From Isoetes taiwanensis (Eukaryota > Streptophyta > Lycopodiopsida > Isoetales > Isoetaceae): DNA of 64,000 bases. Below the pieces are notes generated by a model. It was not told the DNA's origin and ran no database searches. It was given only the letters and a program-made list of their open reading frames with translations. The stretch lies in contig JAJEKV010000022.1 in the NCBI GenBank assembly GCA_021234155.1, positions 7,781,961-7,845,960 on the forward strand, in the 5' to 3' direction. Positions 12,601 to 22,792 of this stretch are shown one piece after another. The position numbers were made by a program, and so were the translations under genes. Each line of letters opens with the position of its first letter. Position 1 is the first letter of the stretch.

Positions 12601-13585
12601 TTGGATCGTGGGGATTTTTTCCCGAGTGATAATACCCATAAAATTTTAGGGAAATATCTTAGAAAAAAATTCAGAAAAGTTTTTCACACATCAGAAAAAT
12701 CAAATTTAAAACATAGATAGATAGATACCTGCCCATTTCAACAATTGCACAAGATTATATCTAGGAATCGTGAAAATGTAATCACCACATGGTTCATATT
12801 ACTGTATATTCTTCTAGATTTTATAGGGCATAAAATTTGCCCTTTTCTGTAGAGCGGCGCCACTGCCTTCCGCCGCCTTGTCCGCTGCTATCTAATCTCT
12901 GCTCCCAAGATATTTGTTTCTCTCGACCGCTATCTTCTCTCGCTTCCGCAGCAAGATATTCGCTTCAAAGACAAGAAGTCGGGCGCGTCAAAAAATTATG
13001 AAGCAAGTTCCCTTCCCCTTCACTTCTGGAGCCAAGAATTTGCGTCCGGATCTGTCTGTCTTGAAAGCTGAATACGGCTTAAGCTTCAGATTCTCTGCTT
13101 CAGAGTTGCAAATGTAAATGGCCGCCACAGATTAAGCCACAAGTGTCTGGATTGAAGAGGCGTGGAAAGTGTCCAGATTGAAGAGGCGGATCCAAAGCCT
13201 TTGCCAGAATGCTTTTTAGGTCTGCTTTTCTTATTTCTAGGTATATCTTTCTTAGTGATGAATGCATGTGTTTTCTCTTAGCAGTGCTAATTATTCTCGC
13301 TGCTGCTACAGGATTGATTATCTCGCTAATTATTCTCGCTGCTACAGGGCTGATGATTCTCTCTGATTTTTCTCCCTTATTTCCTCCATATTAGCAGATC
13401 TTCAGTTCTTTTGTCCGGTGCAGGGCTCTGAGCAAAGCCAAATCAAGCATTAGACACTGGATAATTTTTTTAAGTGTTCATAGTTTTTGGCTGGAGCCAG
13501 TACTCCTAAAGCCAAGATTCTGGAGAATGCCATAGCCATCGTAGATCATTTTGTTCGTAATATGAACCATGTGGTGATTACGCCC
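9691..13585. other. AT-rich non-coding stretch with small duplications
   Basis: No credible long coding region. A 45-50 bp segment starting GTTTGATAG and ending CCCTTTGGATT/CCTTTGGATT is repeated at 9749 and 9850. At 11.49-11.65 kb two short units (one containing ACACAAATGTGAAGACTA, one containing CCATTTGCTTCCAAG) are each duplicated. At 12.84-13.13 kb is a GC-richer stretch (CGGCGCCACTGCC) that could be a 5' UTR or retroelement fragment. Small plus-strand open frames here have no recognisable features. Confidence 0.4.
11162..11228 (-). other. Candidate isolated exon
   Basis: A 67-base minus-strand segment encoding ELPDRCNFNKLPADKELVHFL is bounded by a strong acceptor (TTTTTTTCCTGCAG) and a consensus donor (GTAAGC). 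The PADKELVHFL end faintly resembles the PTDEELVxxYL start of NAC domains, but the preceding residues do not fit well. No neighbouring exons were found, so it may be a relic or chance. Confidence 0.25.
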
Positions 13586-13830
13586 CTGAATTGCCTCAGT
13601 TGGGCATTCCGCCAAGTAAAGTACCGGGCGCCGCCAGGGAAATAAGCACTCGCGCGCCGGGCTGCGCTACCTCACCGGGCGGAGCCGGAGACTTTACTGG
13701 GCGGAATGACCCTCCTTATGGCAATTACCTAATAAATACCGCTCCTATGCTGCCTCGTCTGGCGGAGCCGCCGGAGACTTTACTGGGCGGAATGACCCTC
13801 CTCATGGCAATTACCTAATAAATAATGTCT
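13586..13830. mobile_element. Foldback/MITE-like element with an internal duplication
   Basis: The left arm (about 13586-13625, with CATTCCGCCAAGTAAAGT) is an inverted copy of two right arms (13685-13740 and 13771-13825) with ACTTTACTGGGCGGAATG. The two right arms are direct repeats offset by 86 bp and both run on through GGCAATTACCTAATAAATA. The inverted similarity is about 45 bp long and the centre is GC-rich. This is the layout of a non-autonomous terminal-inverted-repeat element; the superfamily and target duplication could not be fixed by eye. Confidence 0.55.
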
Positions 13831-15298
13831 AGGGTTTGGTAGATGATCAAAACCCTAAAATAAAAAAATAGATGATTAGGGCTTGCATCAAAACTGAATC
13901 GTGAGCAAGCGGCGACCAAAAAGACATGTTCGATGTGGTAGGTGGAGTCATGTATGAACCCAAAACAACTAGCATGTGCCCCTGAGGTGGACGAAGACTA
14001 TACATGAAGCAACCATAGAGCACACGCCAACTCCAAAACAAAAGACCAGAAGAAGGCACCACCAAACGGACAAGGGAAGAATGTCAGACGCGGGAGCTAA
14101 TCTACGCAACACACTCGACCTGGAGTACCCACAAGCCAAAATGCAAGCACAAGGACAGAGAAGAATGTCATACACCAAACAAGCATCCATGCGACACACC
14201 AAGCGCAAGCACCAAACGGGGAGCGGGAGAGGGAACCGACTCTCGGGAAACTCGGGAGAGGGTTACAAGATGTAAGCATAAAGCACACACTCACCCCCCA
14301 ATAAAACGGATCCATCACAACCTAAGAAATACCAAACCAGGACTGACTGCTCAGGATGCTAGATGGGCGTAAGTTGTAATCATTCTCGAAACCACATCCG
14401 ATCTTTGGCAAAAACCCTCGGATGCGGCTATTTCTTCTTATCGAAGCCAGATGCGTGAATGGGAGCAAGTTTTCCTATTTTTCCGATATCTTCTGAAAAT
14501 AGATCTATGTTTTCTCTATTCCTGATCCATCCTAATGTCTGAGCAAATCCCTTCCCTATGCCCACGCCTCTGCACCAGAGATGGCAAAAAATATCATCAG
14601 CATAGAATCGGGAGCAAGCAGCAAAGAGTCTCTGGCTTTCTAGAACTTCCAGGATCTGAAAATTATTTTGCAAGTCCTTCTTTCCTGCAAGAATGACCGA
14701 AACTGGAGTGATTACAGGGTTAGCTAGCATTTGAATACTGCTTCAACGTATGTTTGAGGTGAGGTATGTTTGTTTGTCCTGGCCCTAGCCATGGCCAAAC
14801 TGCCTTTTCATTTTATTTCGGGCATTCATTTTTGAGCTTGCATGCTTACGTATAAAAACCTGTGCTAATGCTTTCGACCATTTCTTAATTTCTCAGATTG
14901 ATGGAGCTCTAGCGATGGATGTTTCAAGTTCCAGCTATGGCGATGGCTATAGAAGAACAAGTACTGGCGATGGTAGTACGAGACTTTTGTTCTGTTTCAT
15001 TTGATATTTATCCCCTTTAATAACTTATGCAGCCTGATTATTTCATATGCAGGTCAGCTAATGGGAAGCCAGATTCGATGGTCACTCCATGGCGTTTAGG
15101 CTATAGAACATGGCCAAATACCTTTACGCGCTAATTTTTCTTCATCAAGTTGTTTGCCTTCTCGTTACATTTCGTTGTTTATACCATTGCAAAGCATAAT
15201 TTTTCCATTTCCTAGCAGTTGTCGTGTCATCGTATTAAACAGTTTTAATGTTACATATAAACTAGCTATGATCACTTGACATGCTCAATCTTACAACC
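13831..15298. other. Intergenic stretch; weak two-exon candidate near 14.9 kb
   Basis: Plus-strand frames at 13976-14275 have no recognisable domain. Around 14849 there is a TATA-like TATAAAAACC, and at 14915 an ATG opens MDVSSSSYGDGYRR with a GTAGTA donor at 14973 and an ATGCAG acceptor at 15052; the spliced frame closes after about 40 codons. This is too short and unsupported to call a gene. Confidence 0.3.
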
Positions 15299-16436
15299 AT
15301 AAGTGCTTTACTTTGGGTTCCGGAGGTTTCTTGGCGCCTCTGTCAGCGGCTAGGGCGGCCGTGAGAGGGGGACCGCCCCTCTTTCTCAATCCGGCACTGC
15401 TGCTGCAAATCCGAGCTATCAATTCATGCTGGGGCTAGCAAGGGTTTTGCCATCTGCCAGTGAGTTCTTGACTTCTTCTGTTGATGTTTATTTGGGAGCG
15501 TTTTGTGGCGGTTCTTCCTAGGATTTGCTGCCAAGCCACTAACGTGGTCATTCAACTCCATGCTTCTTATGAAGCATTCTGTTTTTTGCTTAGATAGATG
15601 CAAGGCAGCTGTCTTTTATGCAGAAACATACCGAAAGGGCAAATGGCTTATAAGGTGGAGTAGAATTTTTGCAATCTTGGTAGGAAAAACAGTTCTTGAA
15701 TTTAGCATCACAATATTAATTTCCCAGATCTTTCCAGCAGATGGATTTTCTCTCTTCTCCTGCTCTTTCTTGCTAGCAGAAAGGTATAGAGATTGATTCT
15801 TGAAAAAGCAGTAGGAAATCTTTTCATTTCTACAGACATAGCAGCAATATGTGAGACCAATTTAGATTGCCGAGCTAGGGATTATCTGGGCAAGAAGACA
15901 CTTTTACATCTTGAACCAGGCTTTTGGGGAGAAGCTTGGCGGCTGGGCTTTGTGTCTGGCCAGCATCAGGCTGATTGCTACAGGTCCCGACAATGCAGCA
16001 TCTTTTTTGGTCGCATACTTTTGTCTTCAGAATTACTGGTTGCTTAACTGTATTGTTGATCAGATTTTGGAAGCAGAGCTTCTTTGAACATTGTGGCAGA
16101 ATGTTCATGTTTCTGCAGTTCTTTTTCTATTCACCTCTATTCTTGCAGGAGGCTGGGATTATTTGAATCTTTTGGAAAGTTGGTACTTGTCTCCTCTAGT
16201 ACTCTTTCTAGCTGGGAAAATGGTGATTTCCCCTGTAGTACTAGTTAGACTGAAGAAGAGGTTGAGAGAGGCCTCTGAGTATCAAAGATTCAGATAGGAT
16301 ATTCGATCCGTGTGGGATCTTATGTGCTTAATTTTCTATTTGATCCATGAGGGATCTATATGCTGTAATACTTCCATCTGATGAATAAAATATCTTCTTT
16401 CCTTAAAAAAAATAAATAAATAAGTGCTTTACTTTG
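15299..16436 (+). mobile_element. Poly(A)-tailed retro-insertion with a perfect 17-bp target duplication
   Basis: The 17-mer ATAAGTGCTTTACTTTG occurs exactly at 15299-15315 and again at 16420-16436. The enclosed 1,104 bp (15316-16419) begins GGTTCCGGAGG and ends with AATAAA (16384) followed by an A-rich tail. This is the signature of L1-type target-primed reverse transcription. The insert has no RT or endonuclease domain that I can recognise. Plus-strand frames at 15503-15796 and 15793-16047 are short and unlike known proteins. It could be a truncated or internally deleted LINE, a SINE-like element, or a processed copy of a non-coding or unrecognised transcript. Confidence 0.8.
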
Positions 16437-16875
16437 TTCAAGATTGTTGATTTTATTTAGCAGAGTTGGTACCCTCATATACTCATTGATTTATCAAGTC
16501 CTCGTATTTTTTAAGTTGTATACTTCCTTTGCCTTTCTATGAACGGTATGATTGATGTAAATTTTTGCCTGGAAGGTGTATTTTTATTGTGGTTGGAAGT
16601 TGTAAGATATTTGCTTTTTCAAGATCATAAGGCATTGTGCTGCAATTATATTGAGCTATCCATTTCCATTTGTAGTTTATTTTCCTGAGGCATAGCTTGG
16701 TTGTTTTTACATCTTTTAACTCTATATACTCTAATGTATTATTGCTAAGACTCCTTGGTAATACATTGCTGGACAATTTTTTCAAGCGTAAATGGTGTGG
16801 GCTAGCCAAATATATCTTGGCATGTATTATGATGGAAATATTAGGGATTTCATATATTGTGCATGGACACTTTTT
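16437..16875. other. AT-rich non-coding flank
   Basis: Nothing recognisable. Minus-strand frames at 16537-16809 show no domain. Confidence 0.3.
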
Positions 16876-17012
16876 TTTTTTGGGTTGCCGCTAGGGGGCA
16901 ATCCCTTGCTTGTGTGGGTTTCCGAGATATTCTTGATATATGCCAGTATATTCCTAGAATATGCAAAAAACTGCTACAAACTTGCTACTGGCAGTAAACT
17001 GGCGGTCACCCC
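16876..17012 (+). repeat. Dispersed repeat R2, left copy
   Basis: About 140 bp starting TTTTGGGTTGCC, then AGGGGGCAA, and ending near GGCAGTAAACTGGCGGTCA. It matches 20852-21000 in the same orientation at roughly 70 percent by eye. The two copies bracket the tyrosine-recombinase gene. Confidence 0.6.
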
Positions 17013-17329
17013 TGTTGCTGGAGATGATTTGTGGTTGTTTGGAATGCGAAGCCAGCCATTTAAAAGCTCTAGGTCTAACTTTGCTCTAGATTTGTCGTAC
17101 ATGCTTAGGCCATATTCGTTGCCAGTATATCAGAAATAGCGGCCAAAGACCTAGCTTAATCCAGTTTGTGCTAGGGAACCCATGGGTACAAGGCGGTTTC
17201 CCGCCGGAAACCCCCGAGTGCCCATGGGTTCACGCACGTGGACCACGTGAACTAGTGTTTTGCGTACACGTGGCACCGAGATGGAAAAAAACTTGTTAAT
17301 CGACGAATTTTTTCTTTCTCTCTCTTTTG

Positions 17330-17490
17330 CTTGCTGAGCTTATCTCTGGCGCTTATCTCTGAGTTTATCTCTGAGCTAGTCTCTGGAGCTTTGTCTGGAG
17401 CTTATCTCTGAGCTTATCTCTGGTTTTATATCTGGAGCTTATCTCTGGTTTTATATCTGGAGCTTTCTCTGGTTTTTCTCTGGAGCTTAT
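17330..17490 (+). repeat. Short degenerate tandem repeat upstream of the recombinase gene
   Basis: Repeated GGAGCTTATCTCTG/TGAGTTTATCTCTG units, roughly 13-27 bp apart. It lies in the presumed 5' leader of the recombinase gene, ahead of a possible first non-coding exon with a GGTAATGTG donor near 17592. Confidence 0.55.
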
Positions 17491-17684
17491 CACTGGAGTA
17501 AGAACTCGACTTTTATATCCTGAATGCGTTGGCTTGTGTTTTCTTATAGAATATCTTGGAAGACCTCGTGCTTGTCAAGGTTTATTTTCTGGTAATGTGA
17601 TTGTTCTTCTAGTTTTCAGGTTATTTTTTTTGTTTATTTAACTGATTCAGGTTATTGTTTTCATGCAGGTTTCTGTAACCTGCA

Positions 17685-19920
17685 ATGGATAATACAAGAT
17701 GTTTTATTTTGCTTGGTTTCGCTTTGTCTTTGCTAAGTAGAGCATTTGCTGACTGCAATGCTAGTATCAGCCCAAACTTCTCGATTGGAATTGATTTTCT
17801 TTCAAGCGATAACCCCGTCGATGACGAAACTGTCGTTGCTGAGCAGTTGGTGAAGGAAATTAATCCAGATGATGTTGAAAAATTGTTGAAAAGCATTGAA
17901 AATGAGCCTTGGTTCAACGAAGGATTTGTTGATAAAGAGGTCAGTAAAGCATGCAAGGAATATGCTGAACTCGATGAAAAGGTTGTCTTAGAAATTGAGA
18001 AGGGTGGGAAAGATAGGTCGAGCAAGCAAACTAAATGGGCTAGAGACCGATTTGACGCCTGGAGAAGGCATTTTAAAAAGGAATTACCTGTTTCACCAGA
18101 AACTCCAATCGAAGATATTCTGCTGTTGCAGCTGAATGACATGGTCATGCGCTTCCTTCTGCAAGTTAGAAAAAAGGATGGCAGTCTTTTTCTACCTGGG
18201 AGGTTAGTACTTTACTCTATTTTCAGTTCTAAGCTAGGTTACTTTAGCAGGTGTTAGGGTAGTTTACTTTAGCATGTGTTAGGGTAGTTTACTTTAGCAG
18301 GTGTTAGGGTAGTTTAGCAGTTGTTACGATAGTTTTAGAATAGTTTTTAGAGTAGTTTATTTTGGTATTTTACATTATATGTTTTCTTTTTTCAATTTGA
18401 ATTGCCTACTGAAGGCAATAGGTTGCATTGTACGTAAGAAGCAGGAGGTAACAGTTAATTTGACGGGTGATCTTAAGGAGCCGCCATTTAATATTTTAAG
18501 GGATCTGCGATTTGGTAAGGCTAGACTAGGTTTCGTTGCTGCTGGTGATAAAGCAAGGAAGGAGGGTGTAGGTGTTAAGAAGAAGAAAGCCGCTGCCATC
18601 CCTTTCAACACAGAAAAAGATCTGCTTGCAGATTTAGATTTCCAAATCCATAGCCCGAAAGGGATCCAGAAACGACTTTGCTATTTTTTGGTTACTCGCT
18701 TTGCTATCAGGGGTGGCGCTGAGCTATATGAGTGTAAGGATGTGGATTTTACTTTGGAATTTGATGGTTCTTCAGAGTTTCTCCTTTATGACGAGAGGAC
18801 AAGTAAAAATTGGGGTACAACAGTGACTCGATTTGATGAGTCACACTTTAGGCCATCGATCTGGACCCATGAAGACGATTTCATTCTTACCTATAAACAG
18901 TATGTCCGGCATCTTCCGCCGAAGGAGATTCCAGGTCCAAGGCCATTCTTTTTGCAACCTATTCTGAACTTTAAGGGCAATGTAGGTATTTTATCTATAT
19001 AATCTCTCTAGTTGGGTACAAAGCATAGGTAGCACTGTTGATGTTCAACTTTCAAACAAAAGCGGTAGAGTTTCTACAATAACTCGGATATCTCTTGCTG
19101 GCGTACCTCCCGAGATCGGGAAGCTTGTTACAGGGCATAGGAACACCGATTCGTATCATAAGTAAGACTTATTAGTATTTTCTGGAACCTAAGATTATTG
19201 TGTTTAATAATGATTATTTTTATTATAGGTATGATAGGAGCAAAGATATTCAGGTGGAAGCTGCTATGGAGATCAATTCAAAGCCATATAATGATGACGG
19301 CTCGTTAAGGTTGTATAAGGACGTGCTGTGTGAGCGAATTGCTGCAAAAGAAAAGTTTTTATTAGGTTCTCGATCATCAAAAGTCCTTGTGCCACTTGAA
19401 ACTGGTAACACAGGTTCAGGTTAGTATCTTTTTCTTTCTCTATGGTTTATTTAATTGTCTGTTATGCTTTTAATGTTTATATTTTTATTGAAGGTGTGGT
19501 TACTGGTGGGAGTTCAAGTTCAGAGCAGGAACAAATAAAGATTATCAAAGTTGATGATATTGGCCAATATTGGGAAGTCTGTTGCCAATGTTCCTGCAGG
19601 GAATTTTGATGTTTCTATGTCTGATAGCGATGATTTTACTAATGAAATGCTGGAAGAACTTATTGAAACTACTCCAAATTTGCGACACTATTTTCCAAGC
19701 AAATGCGTGCAACTGAATAATTTTGGTAAGTTTTAAAATTTGAGTTGTTTATTTGTGCTGTTTATTTGAGTTTATTCAACAAGTTTATTTGTCTATTTGG
19801 TTTAATCGTGTAGGTGGTCAGAGTTTCTTTGGAGCAACGTTTAATAACTGTACGTTTGTCTTGCCAGATTCCAGTGCCCGCGTTCCTCTTCTTGATAAAA
19901 CAAATGTGATTTCGAAGTGA
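17685..19920 (+). CDS. Crypton-like (DUF3504-type) tyrosine recombinase, spliced, near-complete
   Basis: A tyrosine recombinase breaks and rejoins DNA through a 3'-phosphotyrosine. Exons: 17685-18202, 18396-18981, about 19030-19161, 19229-19419, 19494-19725, 19814-19920. An N-terminal SAM-like part has KWARDRFDAWRRHF and VRKKDGSLFLPG. The catalytic part has FAIRGGAE (Arg codon 18709), DERTSKNWG (Lys 18805), NKSGR (Arg 19067; the usual His is Lys), VTGHRNTDSYHKY (His 19136, Tyr 19230). The spacing from TGHR to Tyr is nine residues, as in the DUF3504/ZMYM2-QRICH1-like family. The last exon ends FFGATFNNCTFVLPD. Splice phases fit for exons 3-4, 4-5 and 5-6. Oddities: the intron 1 acceptor reads CAA instead of CAG, the exon 2-3 junction is unresolved, and exon 5 has a one-base frame break near 19560. 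The hydrophobic N-terminus looks like a signal peptide but is probably fortuitous. Confidence 0.82.
18238..18345 (+). repeat. Intronic minisatellite in the recombinase gene
   Basis: Three to four copies of a unit of roughly 27 bp built on TTACTTTAGCAGGTGTTAGG lie inside intron 1. The last copies are shortened. It explains the open frame that runs past the exon 1 donor. Confidence 0.7.
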
Positions 19921-19929
19921 CAGAAAAAT

Positions 19930-20140
19930 CAGTAAGTTGAAGTTTCTGCTGAGTTTGAGAAAATATAGTCTGAATGATTTTCAATGGTTTTCAATGGAAA
20001 ATAACTGATGTTTTCAATGGTAAAAAATACAGTGTTTTCAATGTTTTCAATGGTAAAAAACTGATGTAAACTTGTGTTTTCAATCGTAAAAAGCTGATGT
20101 AAAACTTGTGTGTAAAAAACTGATGTAAACTTGTGATGTA
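19930..20140 (+). repeat. Degenerate short repeats downstream of the recombinase gene
   Basis: Recurring TTTTCAATGGTAAAAAA and GATGTAAACTTGTG units. It is in the position of the 3' UTR and terminator of the preceding gene; no coding content. Confidence 0.6.
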
Positions 20141-20851
20141 AACTTGTGTTAGCGGTGCTCTGGTGGCGCCGCTTAGGAAACTGGTAACCAAAGTTACCAA
20201 AAAAAACTTGACACACAAATACGAGCAAAACACTGGTCCCCGTGGTTTACGGCATCTAACAAATCCGGAAACGACAGTTTGGTTTGCAAACATATGTCCA
20301 GATTGGTTATTGCAATCCCGTTCTCCAATTCTAGACCTGTAACTTCTACCTCCACTGCTAGGAGCATTTGCAAGGTGGGCGCTTCTGATCTAGGTAAACA
20401 TTCTGGGACCGCCGTATTTAGAGTCTGGGATCCGGTCTTTCTGGACAAAATTGGCTCGGTCTTTCCGGACTCCCGTAATCAGCCACGCCATGGCCATCCG
20501 AATGCGATGGGAGGCATCAACCCAGCCATGCCATTCGGGCATGCATCCGATGCCATTCGGGCATGCATCTGAACCGCATGGTTCAACTGCGGATGAACAT
20601 ACCAGGGTCTGCTGCCCTGGTACTTCATTCTCACAAGCCCTGCAGGTCCGTGGTACCTGCGGGCAGGTGCATTCAAGACTTTCTGTGGTTTCATTCGTTC
20701 CATCTGCTCCATGTAGTCTATCAATTCCTTGTGTTTCATTTGCCCTTCTTTATTTTAATGACCTTTTGGCTCCGCTCTATATAGTCTTTGATGTCTTTGT
20801 TGCGCCCGTGTTATTCCACTCAGCCTAATTCTATAATTTGATTTTTTGATG

Positions 20852-21000
20852 CAATGCTCCTTTTTGGGTTGCCCCTAAGGGGGCAAACCATTGTTAATGT
20901 GGGTTTATGGCATATCCAAATATATGCCGGCATATGCTTTGGATATGCTGATGACTGCTCAAAACTGGCTGTTGCCAGTAAATTGGCGGTCAGCCATGTT
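20852..21000 (+). repeat. Dispersed repeat R2, right copy
   Basis: Starts TTTTTGGGTTGCCCCTAAGG and reaches CCAGTAAATTGGCGGTCA; aligned with 16876-17012 in the same direction. It is embedded in the 690-bp insert of the hairpin-rich repeat. Confidence 0.6.
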
Positions 21001-21129
21001 CCCGCCCGAACCCCCTTCAGGACTCCACTACAGTCGTTTGCTGCAGCCATGGTGGGCTGAAAACAGCAGAGAACAAGCCGCCATCGTCGAGTCTTCAGCA
21101 GGATGCCTCATCAGGATGTGTTGCCCTAG

Positions 21130-21312
21130 ATATTTGGGTATGCAGAAAATGAGGAATGTGAATTTGCTCTCACATTGTTTGAATACATGCAAATTGAAGG
21201 TTTTACCCCAAGTTTTCGAACTTATGTAGCTGCACTGAAGTTGTGTGCTAGTTCCTCAGCAATGGAAGAAGGTCAAGAAGTGAATGGAAGACTTTTGAAA
21301 ATGAAGTGTCTC
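21130..21312 (+). pseudogene. PPR-protein gene fragment
   Basis: One open frame reads GYAENEECEFALTLFEYM, then QIEGFTPSFRTYVAALKLC and ASSSAMEEGQE. This matches the pentatricopeptide (PLS-type) pattern in which ALxLFxxMxxEGxxP is followed by TYxxxLKxCASxxAxEEG. PPR proteins bind organellar RNA. Only about one and a half repeats are present, with no start and no neighbouring repeats, inside a transposon-like repeat. It is therefore a captured fragment, not a gene. Confidence 0.7.
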
Positions 21313-21430
21313 AAGAAGGCACGTCTATTCGCTCTGAAATTGAAAAGAGTGGGCACAATCAGGACTGTAGTGTCTTGGAGTGGGGCCACTTTTGAACGGA
21401 CGTGAGGTGGGCGGGCGGGAACGGAACTGG

Positions 21431-22533
21431 CCATGGTTTTTCTGGCCCCCTAGTTGACATGGTATTTTTGGCCAGGAGTGATATGGTATTTATGTACATG
21501 AATGACATGGTATTTCTGGCTAGGAAAAACATGGTATTTCTGGCAAAGACCACTAAGGTTAACACAATTAGAGCAATACAACTATTGCCACTTAGAAATT
21601 GACATAGTCCTCACATTTCTAAGGCCATTATCACTATGTGACACCATAAATTGTTTTAGATCAATACAACCATTAAACTTTGACTAGCTTTTAGATTAAT
21701 GTAGTTAGTTAACATGGTATTTCTGGATATAAACCATGGTATTTCTGGCCAGTATCATGGTATTTCTGGACATATTGTGGTATTTCTGGACATAGATCAT
21801 GGTATTTTTGGCCATTATCATGGTACTTCTGGCCTAGACCATGGTATTTCTGGACATAAACCATGGTATTTCTGGACATAAACCATGGTATTTCTGGCCT
21901 AGACCATGGTATTTCTGGACATAAACCATGGTATTTCTAGCCAATACCATGGAATTTCTGGACATAAACCATGGTATTTCTGGCCATTATCATGATATTT
22001 CTGGCCTAGACCATGGTATTTCTGGATATAAACCATGGTGTTTGTAGCCAATACCATGGTATTTCTGGACAAGGTTACGATATTTTTGGCCATATTATGT
22101 TATTTCTGGACATATACCATGGTATTTCTGGCTAGTGTCATGGTATTTCTAGCCAATACCATGGTATTTCTGGTCAAAGTTCATGGTATTTCAGGCCAAG
22201 TCCATGGTATTTCTGGCCAGGTCCATGGTATTTCTGGCCAAGTGCATGGTATTTCTGGCCAAGTCTATGGTATTTCTGGTCAAGGCCATGGTTTTTCTGG
22301 CCAAGACCATGGTATTTCTAGACAAGGCCATACCACTTCTAAGGCCATGATCACTAAGGCTATGACAACATAAATTGCATGGTAATTTCATTGTAAGATA
22401 ACTTATGATAAATATTATTGCAATTTAATATGATATTTCTCGGAACACACCATGGTATTTCAGGCCATATATCATGGTATTTTTTGCCATATACCATGGT
22501 ATTTCTGGCCTTATACCATGGTATTTCTGGGCC
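21431..22533 (+). repeat. 21-bp palindromic-unit array 1 (plus orientation)
   Basis: Units of CATGGTATTTCTGGCC plus five variable bases, period 21 bp, clearest at 22130-22330 and patchier elsewhere. Two unrelated spacers interrupt it at about 21552-21712 and 22341-22445. The unit centre approaches the perfect 14-bp palindrome AATACCATGGTATT and includes GGCC. Because 21 is a multiple of three the array produces spurious open frames of 7-residue repeats. Confidence 0.9.
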
Positions 22534-22792
22534 GTGACATCTTTATGCAGATATTTGTGATATTTTCAAACATTCTGGTATATGTCAATTTCTGTCATGT
22601 CTGGCCTGTCAGAACTATCATCATCTGATTTTTAAATTGGGGCGTATCTAATGATCTGACAGTAGTAGTCCTGCCCAAAACACCCAACTGTTGTATTAGT
22701 ACATCAGTCTTTTGAAAAAACAGGGCTCCGGGGCTGAGCTATGGTCGCTGATTCCGGCGAAATTTGAAAGGGCAGAGCAGCGGGGCTGAGCT
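22534..22792. other. Upstream region of the C48 gene
   Basis: Contains a doubled GGGGCTGAGCTATGG (about 22733-22747 and 22783-22797); the second copy supplies the chosen start codon. No clear TATA box. Confidence 0.4.

Larger units (their letters stand above)
20520..21440 (+). repeat. Hairpin-rich repeat family, long copy with captured DNA
   Basis: The left part (about 20520-20690) is a string of near-perfect hairpins: GAACCGCATGGTTC, ACCAGGGTC-TGC-TGCCCTGGT, GCAGGTCC-GTG-GTACCTGC. The right part (about 21381-21435) has GGCCACTTTTGAACGGACGT and GGGCGGGAACGGAA. In the minus-strand copy at 53826-54045 these two parts are directly joined. Here about 690 bp intervene, including an R2 repeat copy and a PPR gene fragment. 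That is the arrangement of a transposable repeat that carries host DNA (Pack-type), though the outer ends and target duplications were not defined. Confidence 0.55.

Noticed and set aside
13976-14275. 99-codon basic open frame
   Set aside because: No domain, no splice or promoter context, and an equally long frame lies on the opposite strand.
17685-17780. Signal peptide at the start of the recombinase
   Set aside because: The hydrophobic stretch is weak evidence, the family is nuclear, and the true start may lie in an upstream exon.
21899-22391. Open frames of repeated seven-residue peptides in the 21-bp arrays (also at 25214-26250 and 47747-48266)
   Set aside because: A 21-bp period gives open frames automatically on both strands; there is no start context, and the units vary in ways that ignore codon positions.
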